Assembly (NCBI RefSeq): GCF_026427355.1
Contig: NZ_CP102664.1
Span: 682,001-746,000 of the forward strand
Length of the DNA: 64,000 bases
Direction: 5' to 3'
Origin: Sphingobium sp. JS3065
GTDB lineage: Bacteria > Pseudomonadota > Alphaproteobacteria > Sphingomonadales > Sphingomonadaceae
Each line of letters starts with the position of its first letter. Positions within the stretch are counted from its first letter, which is position 1. The notes beneath the pieces are model-generated. The model ran no database searches. It saw only the letters and a list, made by a program, of their open reading frames with translations, and had not been told where the DNA came from. Below are positions 29,382 through 38,629 of the stretch, in pieces. The translations under genes were made by a program, and so were the position numbers.

Positions 29382-29384
29382 GCT

Positions 29385-29645
29385 ATGGCAGGGCTTAACC
29401 TCGTCTATTTCGCCTGGGTCCGCGAAGCCATCGGCCGCGATGAGGAGCAGGTCGAGCGGCCTGCCGCCAATGTCACCATCGGCGCGCTTGTCGCCACGCT
29501 GGCGGCGCGGGGCGGCGGCTATGCCGAGGCTTTCGCCCAGCCGGACAAGCTGCGCGCCGCGCTCGACCAGCGGTTCGTCCCGCTCGACAGCCTGATCGGG
29601 GAAGCGAAGGAACTGGCGATCTTCCCTCCGGTCACCGGGGGATGA
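29385..29645 (+). CDS. moaD: Molybdopterin synthase small subunit (sulfur carrier)
   Basis: An 86-residue ubiquitin-fold sulfur carrier. It ends in PPVTGG, the Gly-Gly tail that is thiocarboxylated to donate sulfur to precursor Z. N-terminal VYFAWVREAIGRDEEQVE fits MoaD. Its stop overlaps the moaE start by 4 bp, so the two subunits are produced as a pair. It lies 3 bp after pgsA. Confidence 0.92.
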   Translation: MAGLNLVYFAWVREAIGRDEEQVERPAANVTIGALVATLAARGGGYAEAFAQPDKLRAALDQRFVPLDSLIGEAKELAIFPPVTGG

Positions 29646-30082
29646 ACCGGGTTTCCATCCAGGCCGAGGATTTCGACCCGGCGGCCGAACTCGCCGCGCT
29701 GGAGGCCAGCGGCGGCGGCGGCGTCGCCAGCTTCACCGGCATCGTGCGGGGGGATGGCGGGCTGATCGCGCTGGAACTGGAACATTATCCGGCGATGACG
29801 ACCGCCCAGGTCGACCGCATCGTCGCGGAGGCGAGCGAGCGCTGGCCCTTGCTGGGGGTACGGGTGATCCATCGCTTCGGGCGGCTGGAGCCGGGCGAGC
29901 GGATCGTCTTCGTCGGCACCGCCTCGCGCCACCGCACGGCGGCGCTGGAGGCCTGCGCCTTCCTCATCGACTGGCTGAAATCGCAGGCGCCCTTCTGGAA
30001 GAAAGAATATTTCGCGGATCGCACCGCCTGGGTCGAATCCCGCGCCGATGATGAGGCCAGGGCCGAAAGCTGGAAGCGCTGA
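29642..30082 (+). CDS. moaE: Molybdopterin synthase catalytic subunit
   Basis: A 146-residue large subunit that binds the MoaD tail and makes molybdopterin. Motifs GGVASFTGIVRGD, LELEHYPAMT, VIHRFGRLEPGERIV and the catalytic region SRHRTAALEACAFLIDWLKSQAPFWKKE with its two Lys are classic. It is convergent with oxyR, only 6 bp away. Confidence 0.93.
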   Translation: MNRVSIQAEDFDPAAELAALEASGGGGVASFTGIVRGDGGLIALELEHYPAMTTAQVDRIVAEASERWPLLGVRVIHRFGRLEPGERIVFVGTASRHRTAALEACAFLIDWLKSQAPFWKKEYFADRTAWVESRADDEARAESWKR

Positions 30083-30088
30083 TCAAGC

Positions 30089-31015
30089 TCAGGCCGCCGC
30101 GCTGACCTCCGGCAGGTCAGCCGCATCGCGCAGCAGCGCCGCCAACAGCCGGAATTCCTTTTCGCGCGGACTATTCTTGCGCCACACCAGCGCGATGTCG
30201 CGATGCGCCCGTTCCGACCGCAGCGGGCGCGCCGTGATCTGCGTATGGTCCAGCAGGCCGCTGGCTATCGCCATTTCCGGCATGATCGTCATGCCCAGAC
30301 CGTTGTCGACCATCTGCACCAGCGTGTGGAGGGACGTGCCCATCATCATCGCGCTCGCCCGAATCTCCGGCCGGTTGCACGCCGCCAGCGCATGGTCCTT
30401 CAGGCAATGCCCATCCTCCAGCAGCAGCAGCTTGGTCTCGTCGATCATCTCCGGCGCGATCCATTCGGGCGGATCGCGGGGATCGTCGCGGGGGAAGGCG
30501 ACATAGAGCCGATCCTGGAACAGCAATTCGCTGTCCAGTTCCCCGGTCGGGAAGGGCAGGGCCAGCAGCACGCAATCCACATTGCCGTGCCGCAGCGATT
30601 CGATGGCCGCCTGCGTCGTCTCCTCGCGCAGGTAGAGCTTCAGTTCGGGCCTCTCGCTGCGCAGCTTGGGCAGCAGGCGGGGCAGCAGGAATGGCGCGAT
30701 GGTGGGAATGACGCTCATGCGCAATTCGCCGGTCAGCGGCTTGCCCGACGCCTCCGCAATGGCGGCCAGTTCCTCCGCCTCGCGCAGCACGCGATGCGCC
30801 TTTTCCACGATGCGGTCGCCCAATGCCGTGAAGCGCACCACCCGCCGCGTCCTTTCGACCAGCGTGATGCCGATCAGCGACTCCAACTCGCGGATGCCCG
30901 CCGACAACGTCGACTGGGTGACGAAACAACTGTCCGCCGCCTTGCCGAAATGGCCATGCTCCTTCAGCGCCACAAGATATTGTAGCTGCTTGAGCGTTGG
31001 CAGGTAGCTCGACAT
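30089..31015 (-). CDS. oxyR: Hydrogen peroxide-responsive LysR regulator
   Basis: A 308-residue LysR-type activator. N-terminal winged helix LKQLQYLVALKEHGHFGKAAD...QSTLSAGIRELESLIG. The redox-active Cys pair of OxyR is present with correct spacing: GHCLKDHALAAC, eight residues between the two. It should form an intramolecular disulfide with peroxide and induce antioxidant genes. Upstream on the same strand is a TauE/SafE exporter; a short hairpin (31021-31040, GCCTTCC / GGAAGGC) lies in its leader. Confidence 0.92.
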   Translation of the reverse strand: MSSYLPTLKQLQYLVALKEHGHFGKAADSCFVTQSTLSAGIRELESLIGITLVERTRRVVRFTALGDRIVEKAHRVLREAEELAAIAEASGKPLTGELRMSVIPTIAPFLLPRLLPKLRSERPELKLYLREETTQAAIESLRHGNVDCVLLALPFPTGELDSELLFQDRLYVAFPRDDPRDPPEWIAPEMIDETKLLLLEDGHCLKDHALAACNRPEIRASAMMMGTSLHTLVQMVDNGLGMTIMPEMAIASGLLDHTQITARPLRSERAHRDIALVWRKNSPREKEFRLLAALLRDAADLPEVSAAA

Positions 31016-31054
31016 TGATCGCCTTCCTCGATTGGAAGGCTTAATATAAGTGGC

Positions 31055-31828
31055 TTAACCGATATATCCAAGCCATTTGGCCACGCCGAACAGCGACGTC
31101 AGCGTCAGGATCGATCCCACGGCGATGAACAGCGTCCGGGGCGAGACATGCCGGGCCAGCATCGCACCGAAGGGGGCCGCGATCACGCCGCCGATCAGCA
31201 GTCCGATCGTATAGGTGGTGAAGGTCTCCCACCCCAGGTGCAGCAGGAAGGTGATGCTGATGGAGGTGGTCAGGATGAATTCGACGCTGTTGACCGTGCC
31301 GATGGTGTGCCGGGGGCTGGAACCCTGGATCAGCAGGTTCGACGTCACCACCGGTCCCCAGCCGCCGCCACCGGTCGCGTCCATGAAGCCGCCCACCAGC
31401 CCAAGCGGACCGACCCATTTGGGATTGCGCGCCTGGGGCGGATAATGGAAACCGCGCCAGACCAGATAGACGCCGATCGCCGTCAGGTAGAATTGCACGA
31501 ACGGCTTGATGACGGCGCCATCGACATGGGACAGCAGATAGGCCCCGGCCACCCCGCCGATCACGCCCGGAATGACCAGCCGCGCAAACAGCCGCCAGTC
31601 GACGTTGCGATGGATGATATGGCTGATCGCGGACACGCCGGTGGTGAAGGTTTCCGCCGCATGCACGCTGGCCGACGCCCTGCTGGGCGGTACGCCTAGC
31701 GCCAGCAGCAGCGTGCTGGAGATGACGCCATAGGCCATGCCGAGGGCGCCATCGATCATCTGGGCGCCGAAACCGATAAGAATGAAAGGCAGAATTTCGC
31801 CGAAATGGGCGATAAAGGTGTCGATCAT
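31055..31828 (-). CDS. TauE/SafE-family sulfite/organosulfonate exporter
   Basis: A 257-residue membrane protein with about eight TM helices. The family motif GFGAQMIDGALGMAYGVI occurs near residue 20, and GLVGGFMDATGGGGWGPV marks the second half of the internal repeat. Members export sulfite, sulfoacetate or other small anions. Flanked by oxyR downstream and the divergent serine acetyltransferase gene, so a role in sulfur or sulfite detoxification is plausible. Confidence 0.87.
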   Translation of the reverse strand: MIDTFIAHFGEILPFILIGFGAQMIDGALGMAYGVISSTLLLALGVPPSRASASVHAAETFTTGVSAISHIIHRNVDWRLFARLVIPGVIGGVAGAYLLSHVDGAVIKPFVQFYLTAIGVYLVWRGFHYPPQARNPKWVGPLGLVGGFMDATGGGGWGPVVTSNLLIQGSSPRHTIGTVNSVEFILTTSISITFLLHLGWETFTTYTIGLLIGGVIAAPFGAMLARHVSPRTLFIAVGSILTLTSLFGVAKWLGYIG

Positions 31829-31988
31829 TCAATGGTCCCTGTCGTGATTGTCTACCATCTTGATTGGTATATCACGGCCCGCCAAGAAACTTTCTGTTTT
31901 ATCGGGCGAAGCCGAAATAGCCCGCCATCTGGAAAAATCATCCTTTTGCGCTTATGTAGCTTTGGGTTGGTTTCATCAGGGGCGCTGC

Positions 31989-32699
31989 ATGCTGCGCAAT
32001 CTTATTGCTTATCTGGACTCGGTCAAATCCCGTGATCCCGCCCCGCGTTCGCGCGCCGAAATCCTGCTCTATCCGGGCGTCTGGTCGCTGGTTTTCCACC
32101 GGGTCGCGCATCGGCTCTATCGCGCCCGGCTCTATTTCCTGGCCCGCGCGGTGAATCACTTTTCCCGATTCCTGACCGGAAACGACATTCATCCGGGCGC
32201 TCGCATCGGCAGGCGTTTCTTCATCGACCATGGGTTCACCGTCATCGGGGAAACGGCGGAAATCGGCGACGACGTCACCCTTTACCAGAATGTGACGCTG
32301 GGTGGGACCGATCCCGCCAACGGCATTGCGGGCAAGCGGCATCCCACGCTGGAGGACGGCGTCATCGTCGGTTCCGGCGCGCAGGTTCTGGGTCCGGTGC
32401 GGGTCGGCGCCCGCGCGCGAATCGGCGCCAACGCGGTCGTAACCAGGGATGTGAAGGAAGGCGCCACGATGGTCGGCATTCCCGCGCGCGCCATGCTGGT
32501 CGACGTGACTGCCTATCAGCGCGAATTCCTGCCCTATGGCACGCCCTGCGCCGACACTCTCGATCCCGAAAAGCAGAAGCTGGAACAACTCCAGGCGGAG
32601 GTCGAGCAATTGCGCAAGCGCCTGGCGGAACTGTTGGCGGAACGCGGCGGCGCGCCCGATGACGATGTCTCCAGCATCAAGGAGCGTGGCCGCGCCTGA
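31989..32699 (+). CDS. cysE: Serine O-acetyltransferase
   Basis: Makes O-acetylserine, the carbon skeleton for cysteine. 236 residues from the ATG at 31989. Left-handed beta-helix hexapeptide repeats run from about residue 60, with the catalytic DIHPGARIG and FIDHGFTVIGETAEIGDD histidines. It is the short EpsC/plant-like form that lacks the long N-terminal helical domain of E. coli CysE. The C-terminus carries a leucine-zipper-like coiled coil (QKLEQLQAEVEQLRKRLAEL) of about 40 residues, possibly for assembly. Its TGA overlaps the ATG of the next gene. Confidence 0.9.
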   Translation: MLRNLIAYLDSVKSRDPAPRSRAEILLYPGVWSLVFHRVAHRLYRARLYFLARAVNHFSRFLTGNDIHPGARIGRRFFIDHGFTVIGETAEIGDDVTLYQNVTLGGTDPANGIAGKRHPTLEDGVIVGSGAQVLGPVRVGARARIGANAVVTRDVKEGATMVGIPARAMLVDVTAYQREFLPYGTPCADTLDPEKQKLEQLQAEVEQLRKRLAELLAERGGAPDDDVSSIKERGRA

Positions 32700-33070
32700 T
32701 GAGCAATGTGACGCCGTTTCCTTTGCAAACCGGCCAGGGATCGGGCCAGGGATCGGGGGCATCCGTCAGTCAGACCGGTTTCGATCGCCTAGAACTTCAG
32801 AGGATCATGGATTTATACGGCCGCATGGTCGCCGCCGGTCATTGGCGCGACTATGCGATAGATATGGGGCGGGAGGCCGCGATCTTTTCCGCCTTCCGCC
32901 GCGCCGCCGAACGCCCGGAATTCCGCATCGAAAAACGCCCCTCCCTGCGTCACCGCCAGGGGATGTGGGCGCTGATCGGGGAGGCTGGCCATGTGCTGAA
33001 GCGCGGGGCGGAACTTCAGGGAATTCTCGCGCCGGTCGAACGCCGCCTGCTGAAGATCGTGGGGGACTGA
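32699..33070 (+). CDS. DUF2794 protein
   Basis: A 123-residue soluble protein. After a flexible Gln/Gly/Ser leader comes the conserved DUF2794 core ELQRIMDLYGRMVAAGHWRDYAIDM and a family-typical RRAAERPEFRIEKRPSLR block. Alphaproteobacterial family of unknown function. Coupled to cysE by a 1-base ATG/TGA overlap. Confidence 0.85.
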   Translation: MSNVTPFPLQTGQGSGQGSGASVSQTGFDRLELQRIMDLYGRMVAAGHWRDYAIDMGREAAIFSAFRRAAERPEFRIEKRPSLRHRQGMWALIGEAGHVLKRGAELQGILAPVERRLLKIVGD

Positions 33071-33203
33071 CTCCGTTCGGCTTCCCGTCATGTTGAGACG
33101 GGGATGCGCCTTTCCCCATTCGCCCGGCCACGAAATTCGGCCTTTTGCCGCGCCCCGGTAAATGATAGCGCCTTTCCAACATCAAGAAGGAGAGGCTGGG
33201 CCC

Positions 33204-34136
33204 GTGAGTTTGCCGGCATTTTTGGAAGGCCGTTTGTCCCTGCCGCTGATCGGTTCGCCGTTGTTCATCATTTCGCAGCCGGCGCTCGTGATCGCCCAGT
33301 GCCGCGCCGGGATCATCGGCGCCTTTCCTTCGCTCAATGCCCGGCCGTCCGGCGTGTTCGAACAATGGCTGCAACAATTGGGGGAGGCGCTGACGGAAAA
33401 GGACGCCCCCTTCGCCGTCAACCTGATCGTCCACAAGACCAACAGCCGGCTGGAGGAGGATCTCGCCCTCTGCGTCAAATATCGCGTTCCCATCGTGATC
33501 ACGTCGCTCGGCGCGCGGAAGGATGTGAACCAGACGGTGCACAGCTATGGGGGGATCGTCCTGCACGACGTCATCAACAATGTCTTCGCGCGCAAGGCGA
33601 TAGAGAAGGGCGCCGACGGCCTGATCGCCGTGGCGGCGGGGGCGGGCGGCCATGCCGGCACCCTGTCGCCCTTCGCGCTGGTGGAGGAGATTCGCGCCTG
33701 GTTCGACGGCCCGCTGGCCCTGTCGGGTTCCATCGCCACCGGCCGTTCGATCGCAGCGGCGCGAATGATGGGCGCGGACTTCGCCTATATGGGCTCTCCC
33801 TTCATCGCGACGGAGGAAGCCAATGCCGACCCCGCCTACAAGCAGATGATCGTGGAGAGCGGCGCGGGCGACATCGTCTATTCGGATTATTTCACCGGCG
33901 TCCTCGGCAATTATCTGCGCCCCAGCATCACCGCGGCGGGGCTGGACGCCGACAATTTGCCCAAGGCGGCCGACATGGATTTTTCCAGCGCGGCGCGGGG
34001 CGAAAAGAAGGCGTGGCGCGATGTCTGGGGCGCCGGCCAAGGGATCGGCGCGGTTCGGGAGGTTCAGTCCGCCGGCGCCTTCATAACGCAACTGAAGGCG
34101 GAATATCAGGCCGCCGTCGCCGGCTTCCGCGCCTGA
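33204..34136 (+). CDS. Nitronate monooxygenase (FMN-dependent)
   Basis: A 310-residue TIM-barrel flavoenzyme of the 2-nitropropane dioxygenase family that oxidises alkyl nitronates. Recognised by GAFPSLNARP, the FMN phosphate loop GAGGHAGTLSPFALV, and ALSGSIATGRSIAAARMMGADFAYMGSPFIAT. The GTG at 33204 has an AAGGAGAG site 8 bases before it; an in-frame ATG at 33162 would add unconserved residues. Transcribed alone and convergent with the hydrolase. Confidence 0.9.
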   Translation: MSLPAFLEGRLSLPLIGSPLFIISQPALVIAQCRAGIIGAFPSLNARPSGVFEQWLQQLGEALTEKDAPFAVNLIVHKTNSRLEEDLALCVKYRVPIVITSLGARKDVNQTVHSYGGIVLHDVINNVFARKAIEKGADGLIAVAAGAGGHAGTLSPFALVEEIRAWFDGPLALSGSIATGRSIAAARMMGADFAYMGSPFIATEEANADPAYKQMIVESGAGDIVYSDYFTGVLGNYLRPSITAAGLDADNLPKAADMDFSSAARGEKKAWRDVWGAGQGIGAVREVQSAGAFITQLKAEYQAAVAGFRA

Positions 34137-34148
34137 TCGGCGGTTCTT

Positions 34149-34184
34149 CCCCCGTCACCCCGGTAAAGGCAGGGGTGACGGGGG
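34149..34184. terminator. 13-bp perfect hairpin, bidirectional terminator or dispersed repeat
   Basis: CCCCCGTCACCCC-N10-GGGGTGACGGGGG sits exactly between the convergent nitronate monooxygenase and hydrolase genes. The stem is perfect over 13 bp with a 10-nt loop. Such GTCACCCC palindromes are common dispersed repeats in sphingomonads and could end transcripts from both sides. Confidence 0.6.
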
Positions 34185-34201
34185 AATTGCTCATGCTCCG
34201 A

Positions 34202-35074
34202 TCACAGGAATCCGCGCAATTCCGCGATGAAATGGTCGAATTGGTCATGATGCAGCCAATGGCCCGCATTCGCGAATTCGACCAGCCGGGCATCCTGAAA
34301 ATGCGCTGCGCGTCCGTCCTTAACAGGATTGGACGCCCAGCTATCCAGCCCCAGGCACAACAGCGTCGGACAAGATATCCGGCTCCAGAATTCGGGCAGG
34401 TCCGCATCGTTCCAGGCCTGGGGCGCCGGATCGTACACATAGGGGTCGAATTTCCAGCGGTAGCTGCCATCCTCGTTACGATTGACGCCGTGGATGGTGA
34501 GGTGCATCGCCTGTTCGACCGACAGATGGTCGTTACGTTCCCGCATGCGCGCCACCGCCGCCTCTATGGTCGGGTAATGCCGCCTGGTCTGGCGCGCGCG
34601 CGTCCGCCTTTTCTCGATCCACCGGAGCCATTGTTCGGGCGCGGGTCTCCCCGCATATTCCGCGATCCGGATGGGTGAGAGGCCCAGCCCCTCAATCGCG
34701 ACCATCTTGGCGACCTTTTCCGGGAACAACCCGGCATAGCGCAGCGCGATCGATCCGCCCAGCGAATGGCCGACCAATATCACCGGATCCCGGCCCAACT
34801 GTTCCACCAACTGCGCCAGGTCATAGACGTAATTGGCCATCATATAGGAACCTTCGGCCGACCAGGCGCTGTCGCCATGGCCGCGCAGGTCGGGCGCGAT
34901 GACATGATAATCCTTCGCCAGTTCCCGCGCCGTCCAGTCCCAGCTTCGCGCATGGTCGAACCCGCCATGCACCAGGATCAGCGTCGGCGCCGCGCTGTTG
35001 CCCCAGTCCAGATAATGGAGGCGCATGCGCAGCGACGTATAGAAATGCGAAGTCGGCGCGGCTTGCCTGTTCAT
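34202..35074 (-). CDS. Alpha/beta-hydrolase
   Basis: 290 residues from the ATG at 35074 (an upstream start at 35146 is possible). Oxyanion-hole region ILVHGGFDHARSW, nucleophile elbow VGHSLGGS, late Asp in CLGLDSW and His in NAGHWLHHDQF give a full Ser-Asp-His triad. It resembles epoxide hydrolase / lactonase-type members; substrate unknown. Transcribed in the same direction as, and about 130 bp downstream of, the hybrid kinase gene. Confidence 0.85.
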   Translation of the reverse strand: MNRQAAPTSHFYTSLRMRLHYLDWGNSAAPTLILVHGGFDHARSWDWTARELAKDYHVIAPDLRGHGDSAWSAEGSYMMANYVYDLAQLVEQLGRDPVILVGHSLGGSIALRYAGLFPEKVAKMVAIEGLGLSPIRIAEYAGRPAPEQWLRWIEKRRTRARQTRRHYPTIEAAVARMRERNDHLSVEQAMHLTIHGVNRNEDGSYRWKFDPYVYDPAPQAWNDADLPEFWSRISCPTLLCLGLDSWASNPVKDGRAAHFQDARLVEFANAGHWLHHDQFDHFIAELRGFL

Positions 35075-35206
35075 GCGATCCTGCGAATTGGTGGAAAGGG
35101 GCGGGCGATATTCATGTCTCTTTGGCGAACTGCCCGCCGCATGCAAGAGGCGATGGCAGAAAATCGATGCTTTACCTATGTTTCGCCCGGCTTGGTAAAG
35201 ATCGCG

Positions 35207-36784
35207 TTACAGATCGTCCGGTGGGGCGGCCAGCCTGACGAGCTTGCGCCCCTCCTGCGTCGCGGACGTCACCATGCGCGCCAGTTCGGCCTGCCTGAAC
35301 GGCTTGTCTAGCCTTGGCCGCCGGGTCATGTTCGGCGGCAATTCCGCAAAGCCGGTGATGATGACGACAGGCAGGCCGGGCAATCTCTTCTCGATCTCGT
35401 CGCCCAATTGCATGCCGTTCATGCCCGGCATGGCGAAATCGGTGATGACCAGGTCGACGCTGCCCTGTTCCAGCACGCGCAGCGCGTCCAGCCCCGATGT
35501 CGCCAGGAACACCGTGTGCCCCAGTTCCTCCAGCATGCCAGCGGTGTTGGTCAGCACCAGATCGTCGTCGTCCACCGCCAGTATGACCAGCGGCTCCGTG
35601 ACCGGCGGGGCAAAGGGAGCCGCAATGTCGGTGGTCTCTTCCGCCTCCCCGGCGGCGGGAGCGACCGGTAGCCATAGCGACACGGTGGTGCCGTGGCCCT
35701 GCTGGCTGACGATGGTCAGCGATCCGCCGCATTGTTCGGCGAAACCATGCACCATCGACAGGCCCAGCCCCGTGCCCTTGCCGACCCCCTTGGTCGTGAA
35801 AAAGGGTTCGCGCGCCCGTTCCAGCGTAGCCGCGTCCATGCCTTCGCCCTCGTCCACGACGGACAGGCGCACATAGCGGCCAGCTTCCGGAACGGTCCGC
35901 TGTGCCGGCGGCAAGCTGTCCTCCACGCCCTCTATGACGATCCGCCCACCGTCCGGCATGGCGTCCCGCGCATTGATCGCCAGGTTGACCAGCGCCAGTT
36001 CCAGTTGCGCCGGATCGGCAAGGGCGGCGCTCAGATGCAGGGGAAAGCGCGTCTCGATGGTGACCCCGGCGCCCAGCGTCGCCCTCAACAGATCGGCCAT
36101 GTCCCGCACCAGCGCCATGCAATCGACGCTTTGCAGCTTCAGTTCCTGCTTGCGTGCGAAGGCCAGCATGCGCTGCGTCAACGTCGCGCCCCGCTCCGCG
36201 GCGGTCATGGCGTTGTCGATGTAGCGCGTCACGTCGGCGCCGGTCGCCAACCGCTTTTTCGCCAGGTCCAGGCTGCCGACGATCACCGCCAGCAGATTGT
36301 TGAAATCATGCGCGACGCCACCGGTCAGCTTGCCGATGGCGTCCATCTTCTGTGCCTGGAAAAGGGTCTCCCGCGCTTCTTCCAGCGCCAGTTGCGCCTC
36401 CCGCCGTTCGGTGAGGTCGCGGGTGATCTTGGCGAAGCCGATCAGTTCGCCGTTCGCCTCCCGGATCGCGTCGATGATGACATGCGCCCAGAAACGCGAT
36501 CCATCCTTGCGGATGCGCCACCCCTCCGCCTCGAACCGTCCTTCGCGCATCGCGGTTTCCAGCGCCCTGGAGGGCATGCCGGCCATGCGGTCCTCTTCCG
36601 GATAGAAGCAGGCGAAGTTCCGGCCCAATATCTCTTCGGCCTCATATCCCTTGAAGCGGCGCGCACCGGCGTTCCAACTGACGATGATACCGTCGGGCGA
36701 CAGCATGTATATCGCATAGTCGGTGACGTTCTGGACCAGCAGTTCGAACCGGTTTCCAGATCCTTCCGCCGCCGCCAAGCTCAT
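35207..36784 (-). CDS. PAS-domain hybrid histidine kinase with C-terminal receiver
   Basis: 525 residues from the ATG at 36784, preceded by CACGGGAA; a TTG at 36823 is a weaker alternative. No TM segments, so it is cytoplasmic. Order: PAS domain (about 15-125, with GRNFACFYPEED), HisKA with the phospho-His in GVAHDFNNLLAVI (about residue 159), ATPase domain ending GTGLGLSMVHGF, then a receiver (about 400-515) with Asp in VITDFAMPGMNG. No cognate output regulator is adjacent. The input signal (light, redox or a small molecule) cannot be read. Confidence 0.88.
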   Translation of the reverse strand: MSLAAAEGSGNRFELLVQNVTDYAIYMLSPDGIIVSWNAGARRFKGYEAEEILGRNFACFYPEEDRMAGMPSRALETAMREGRFEAEGWRIRKDGSRFWAHVIIDAIREANGELIGFAKITRDLTERREAQLALEEARETLFQAQKMDAIGKLTGGVAHDFNNLLAVIVGSLDLAKKRLATGADVTRYIDNAMTAAERGATLTQRMLAFARKQELKLQSVDCMALVRDMADLLRATLGAGVTIETRFPLHLSAALADPAQLELALVNLAINARDAMPDGGRIVIEGVEDSLPPAQRTVPEAGRYVRLSVVDEGEGMDAATLERAREPFFTTKGVGKGTGLGLSMVHGFAEQCGGSLTIVSQQGHGTTVSLWLPVAPAAGEAEETTDIAAPFAPPVTEPLVILAVDDDDLVLTNTAGMLEELGHTVFLATSGLDALRVLEQGSVDLVITDFAMPGMNGMQLGDEIEKRLPGLPVVIITGFAELPPNMTRRPRLDKPFRQAELARMVTSATQEGRKLVRLAAPPDDL

Positions 36785-36947
36785 CTGAGGGTTCCCGTGG
36801 AATATCTCGTTCGTTATGGACAACGCTTCCGCATGCCGAACGTTCCGCTTGCGAAAGCGAATGTCCGGGACCGCCCGCCGGTCTCTGAAATTCTCCGCGG
36901 CGATGTCGTTGACGCCATCGGGATCAACGGCTAAGCCGCGCAGACAG

Positions 36948-37021
36948 GCGGGTGTAGCTCAATGGCAGAGCAGAAGCTTCCCAAGCTTACGACGAGGGTT
37001 CGATTCCCTTCACCCGCTCCA
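36948..37021 (+). tRNA. tRNA-Gly, anticodon CCC (36980-36982)
   Basis: A 74-nt cloverleaf with encoded CCA end. Acceptor GCGGGTG pairs with CACCCGC, D stem GCTC/GAGC, T arm GAGGG-TTCGATT-CCCTT. The anticodon loop TTCCCAA gives CCC, reading GGG. It very closely resembles E. coli tRNA-Gly(CCC). Its 3' end (37001-37021) is the attachment site of the integrated element that follows. Confidence 0.95.
37001..37021 (+). repeat. attL: tRNA-Gly 3' end
   Basis: CGATTCCCTTCACCCGCTCCA, the last 21 bases of the tRNA gene. The same sequence less one C occurs at 59259-59278. tRNA 3' ends are the usual targets of tyrosine integrases, and the integrase gene starts 196 bp away. Confidence 0.75.
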
Positions 37022-37171
37022 ATTCTCGATCTCAGGACATCCCCGACAGCTTTACAAACCGCTGAAATATGCGGTATTTTTCGGGTCATCCGGCTCGTGA
37101 AATCTCCCTTCATGTCATGGAAGCCCAGGCAAAAGTGGGGCCTTTTTCGAAAATAGCGGGCCAAAAAATGC

Positions 37172-37199
37172 ACGAGGCCCCCAAGGGTGGGGGCCTCGT
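37172..37199. terminator. Strong hairpin between tRNA and integrase
   Basis: ACGAGGCCCCC-AAGGGT-GGGGGCCTCGT: an 11-bp perfect stem, 6-nt loop, ending 17 bp before the integrase ATG. No T-run follows. It could terminate tRNA read-through and so isolate int expression from the tRNA promoter. Confidence 0.5.
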
Positions 37200-37216
37200 C
37201 GTGGAAGGCCTGAACT

Positions 37217-38449
37217 ATGTCACTGACTGATATAGCAATTCGTCGAGCCAAGACGCGCGATAAACCCTACAAGCTTTACGATGAGCTGGGGCTCTTTCTG
37301 GTGATCTCCCCGTCTGGCTCCCGACTCTGGCGAATGAAGTTCCGTCACGGCGGCTCTGAAAAGAAACTGGGCTTTGGCTCTTACCCTCAGGAGAGTCTGC
37401 GCGACGCGCGTAAAATGCGCGATGACGCTCGCGACCTGCTCGTGGAGGGCAAGGACCCCGCCCTTGAGAAGCAGCGCGAGAAGCTCCGAGCGGGCGCGCT
37501 GGCCGAAAACACCTTCACCAGCATTGCCAGTGAATATTGCCGCAAGCGGCGCCGCGACGGCGACAAGGCCTGGGCACCGGCCACCGCTGCGCGCTGCGAA
37601 TATCTTCTCAGCCTGTTGGACAGCTCCATCGGCAAGATGCCGATCCATGAGATTGAGCCGATCGACGCCCTTGCCGCGATCCGCAAGATCGAGAAGCGGG
37701 GCAAGCTCGAAAGTGCGCGACGCACCTTGCAGCTGGCCAGTGCCGTGTTCCGCTATGCCGTTGCGACGGCCCGCCTGCGGTCTGACCCGACGCGGGACCT
37801 GCGCGGTGCGCTGACCATTCCAACGGTCACGCACTACGGGGCAGTCACCGATGCCAGTGAGGTTGGCGACCTGCTCAGGGCCATCGACGGCTACGAAGGC
37901 CAGGGCATGACGAAATGGGCTCTGCAACTGGCACCGCATGTCTTCGTGCGTCCTGGCGAGCTTCGTCATGCGCGATGGGATGAGATCGACCTCGACGCCG
38001 CACTATGGACCATCCCGGCCGAAAAGATGAAGATGCGCAAACCGCATCACGTGCCGCTCTCGCGTCAGTCAATCGCGATTCTGGAAGAAATCCGCTTGAT
38101 CACCGGGTCGTCAGGTTACGTTTTCCCCTCGATGCGATCAAGAACGCGGCCGATGTCGGAGAACACCCTTAACGCAGCGCTGCGCCGCCTTGGTTATTCC
38201 AGTAACGAAATGACGGCACATGGCTTCCGGGCGATGGCGAGCACTCTGCTCAACGAATCGGGCAAGTGGTCCCCGGATGCTATCGAACGGGCGCTGGCTC
38301 ATGGCGACAGCGACAAGGTGCGCGCGGCCTACCATCGCGGCGCCCATTGGAAGGAACGGGTCGCGATGGCGCAGTGGTGGTCCGATCTCTTGGATTCGTT
38401 GCGGAGTGGAGCCACCATCCGGCCCTTCCCGGGGGCAATGGCTGGCTGA
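37217..38449 (+). CDS. Tyrosine-type site-specific integrase (P4-like, DUF4102)
   Basis: A 410-residue recombinase that integrates and excises the island at the tRNA. The N-terminal DUF4102 arm-binding domain (LTDIAIRRAKTRDKPYKLYDE...GLFLVISPSG) is followed by an SAM-like core-binding domain (about 100-200) and the catalytic domain. Catalytic residues visible are Arg in VRPGELRHARW, His-x-x-Arg in AHGFRAM, and the nucleophile Tyr in VRAAYHRGAHW. Full length, no lesions. Orientation and distance from the tRNA are typical for this class. Confidence 0.93.
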   Translation: MSLTDIAIRRAKTRDKPYKLYDELGLFLVISPSGSRLWRMKFRHGGSEKKLGFGSYPQESLRDARKMRDDARDLLVEGKDPALEKQREKLRAGALAENTFTSIASEYCRKRRRDGDKAWAPATAARCEYLLSLLDSSIGKMPIHEIEPIDALAAIRKIEKRGKLESARRTLQLASAVFRYAVATARLRSDPTRDLRGALTIPTVTHYGAVTDASEVGDLLRAIDGYEGQGMTKWALQLAPHVFVRPGELRHARWDEIDLDAALWTIPAEKMKMRKPHHVPLSRQSIAILEEIRLITGSSGYVFPSMRSRTRPMSENTLNAALRRLGYSSNEMTAHGFRAMASTLLNESGKWSPDAIERALAHGDSDKVRAAYHRGAHWKERVAMAQWWSDLLDSLRSGATIRPFPGAMAG

Positions 38450-38629
38450 CCGTCTTGGGATCTGCCCGACTTCCGTTTCACCCGATTGCCTCCCCACGGT
38501 GATCAACTGGATGGCCGATAGGCGACCGTCCGGTTTGGAGCCGGATTGCGGGCATCGCAGCCGCTCACTTGGGGTCGGCCCAGCCGCGTGATAGATTAAG
38601 TCTCGACCGCTGGGCGGGCAGAAATTCTG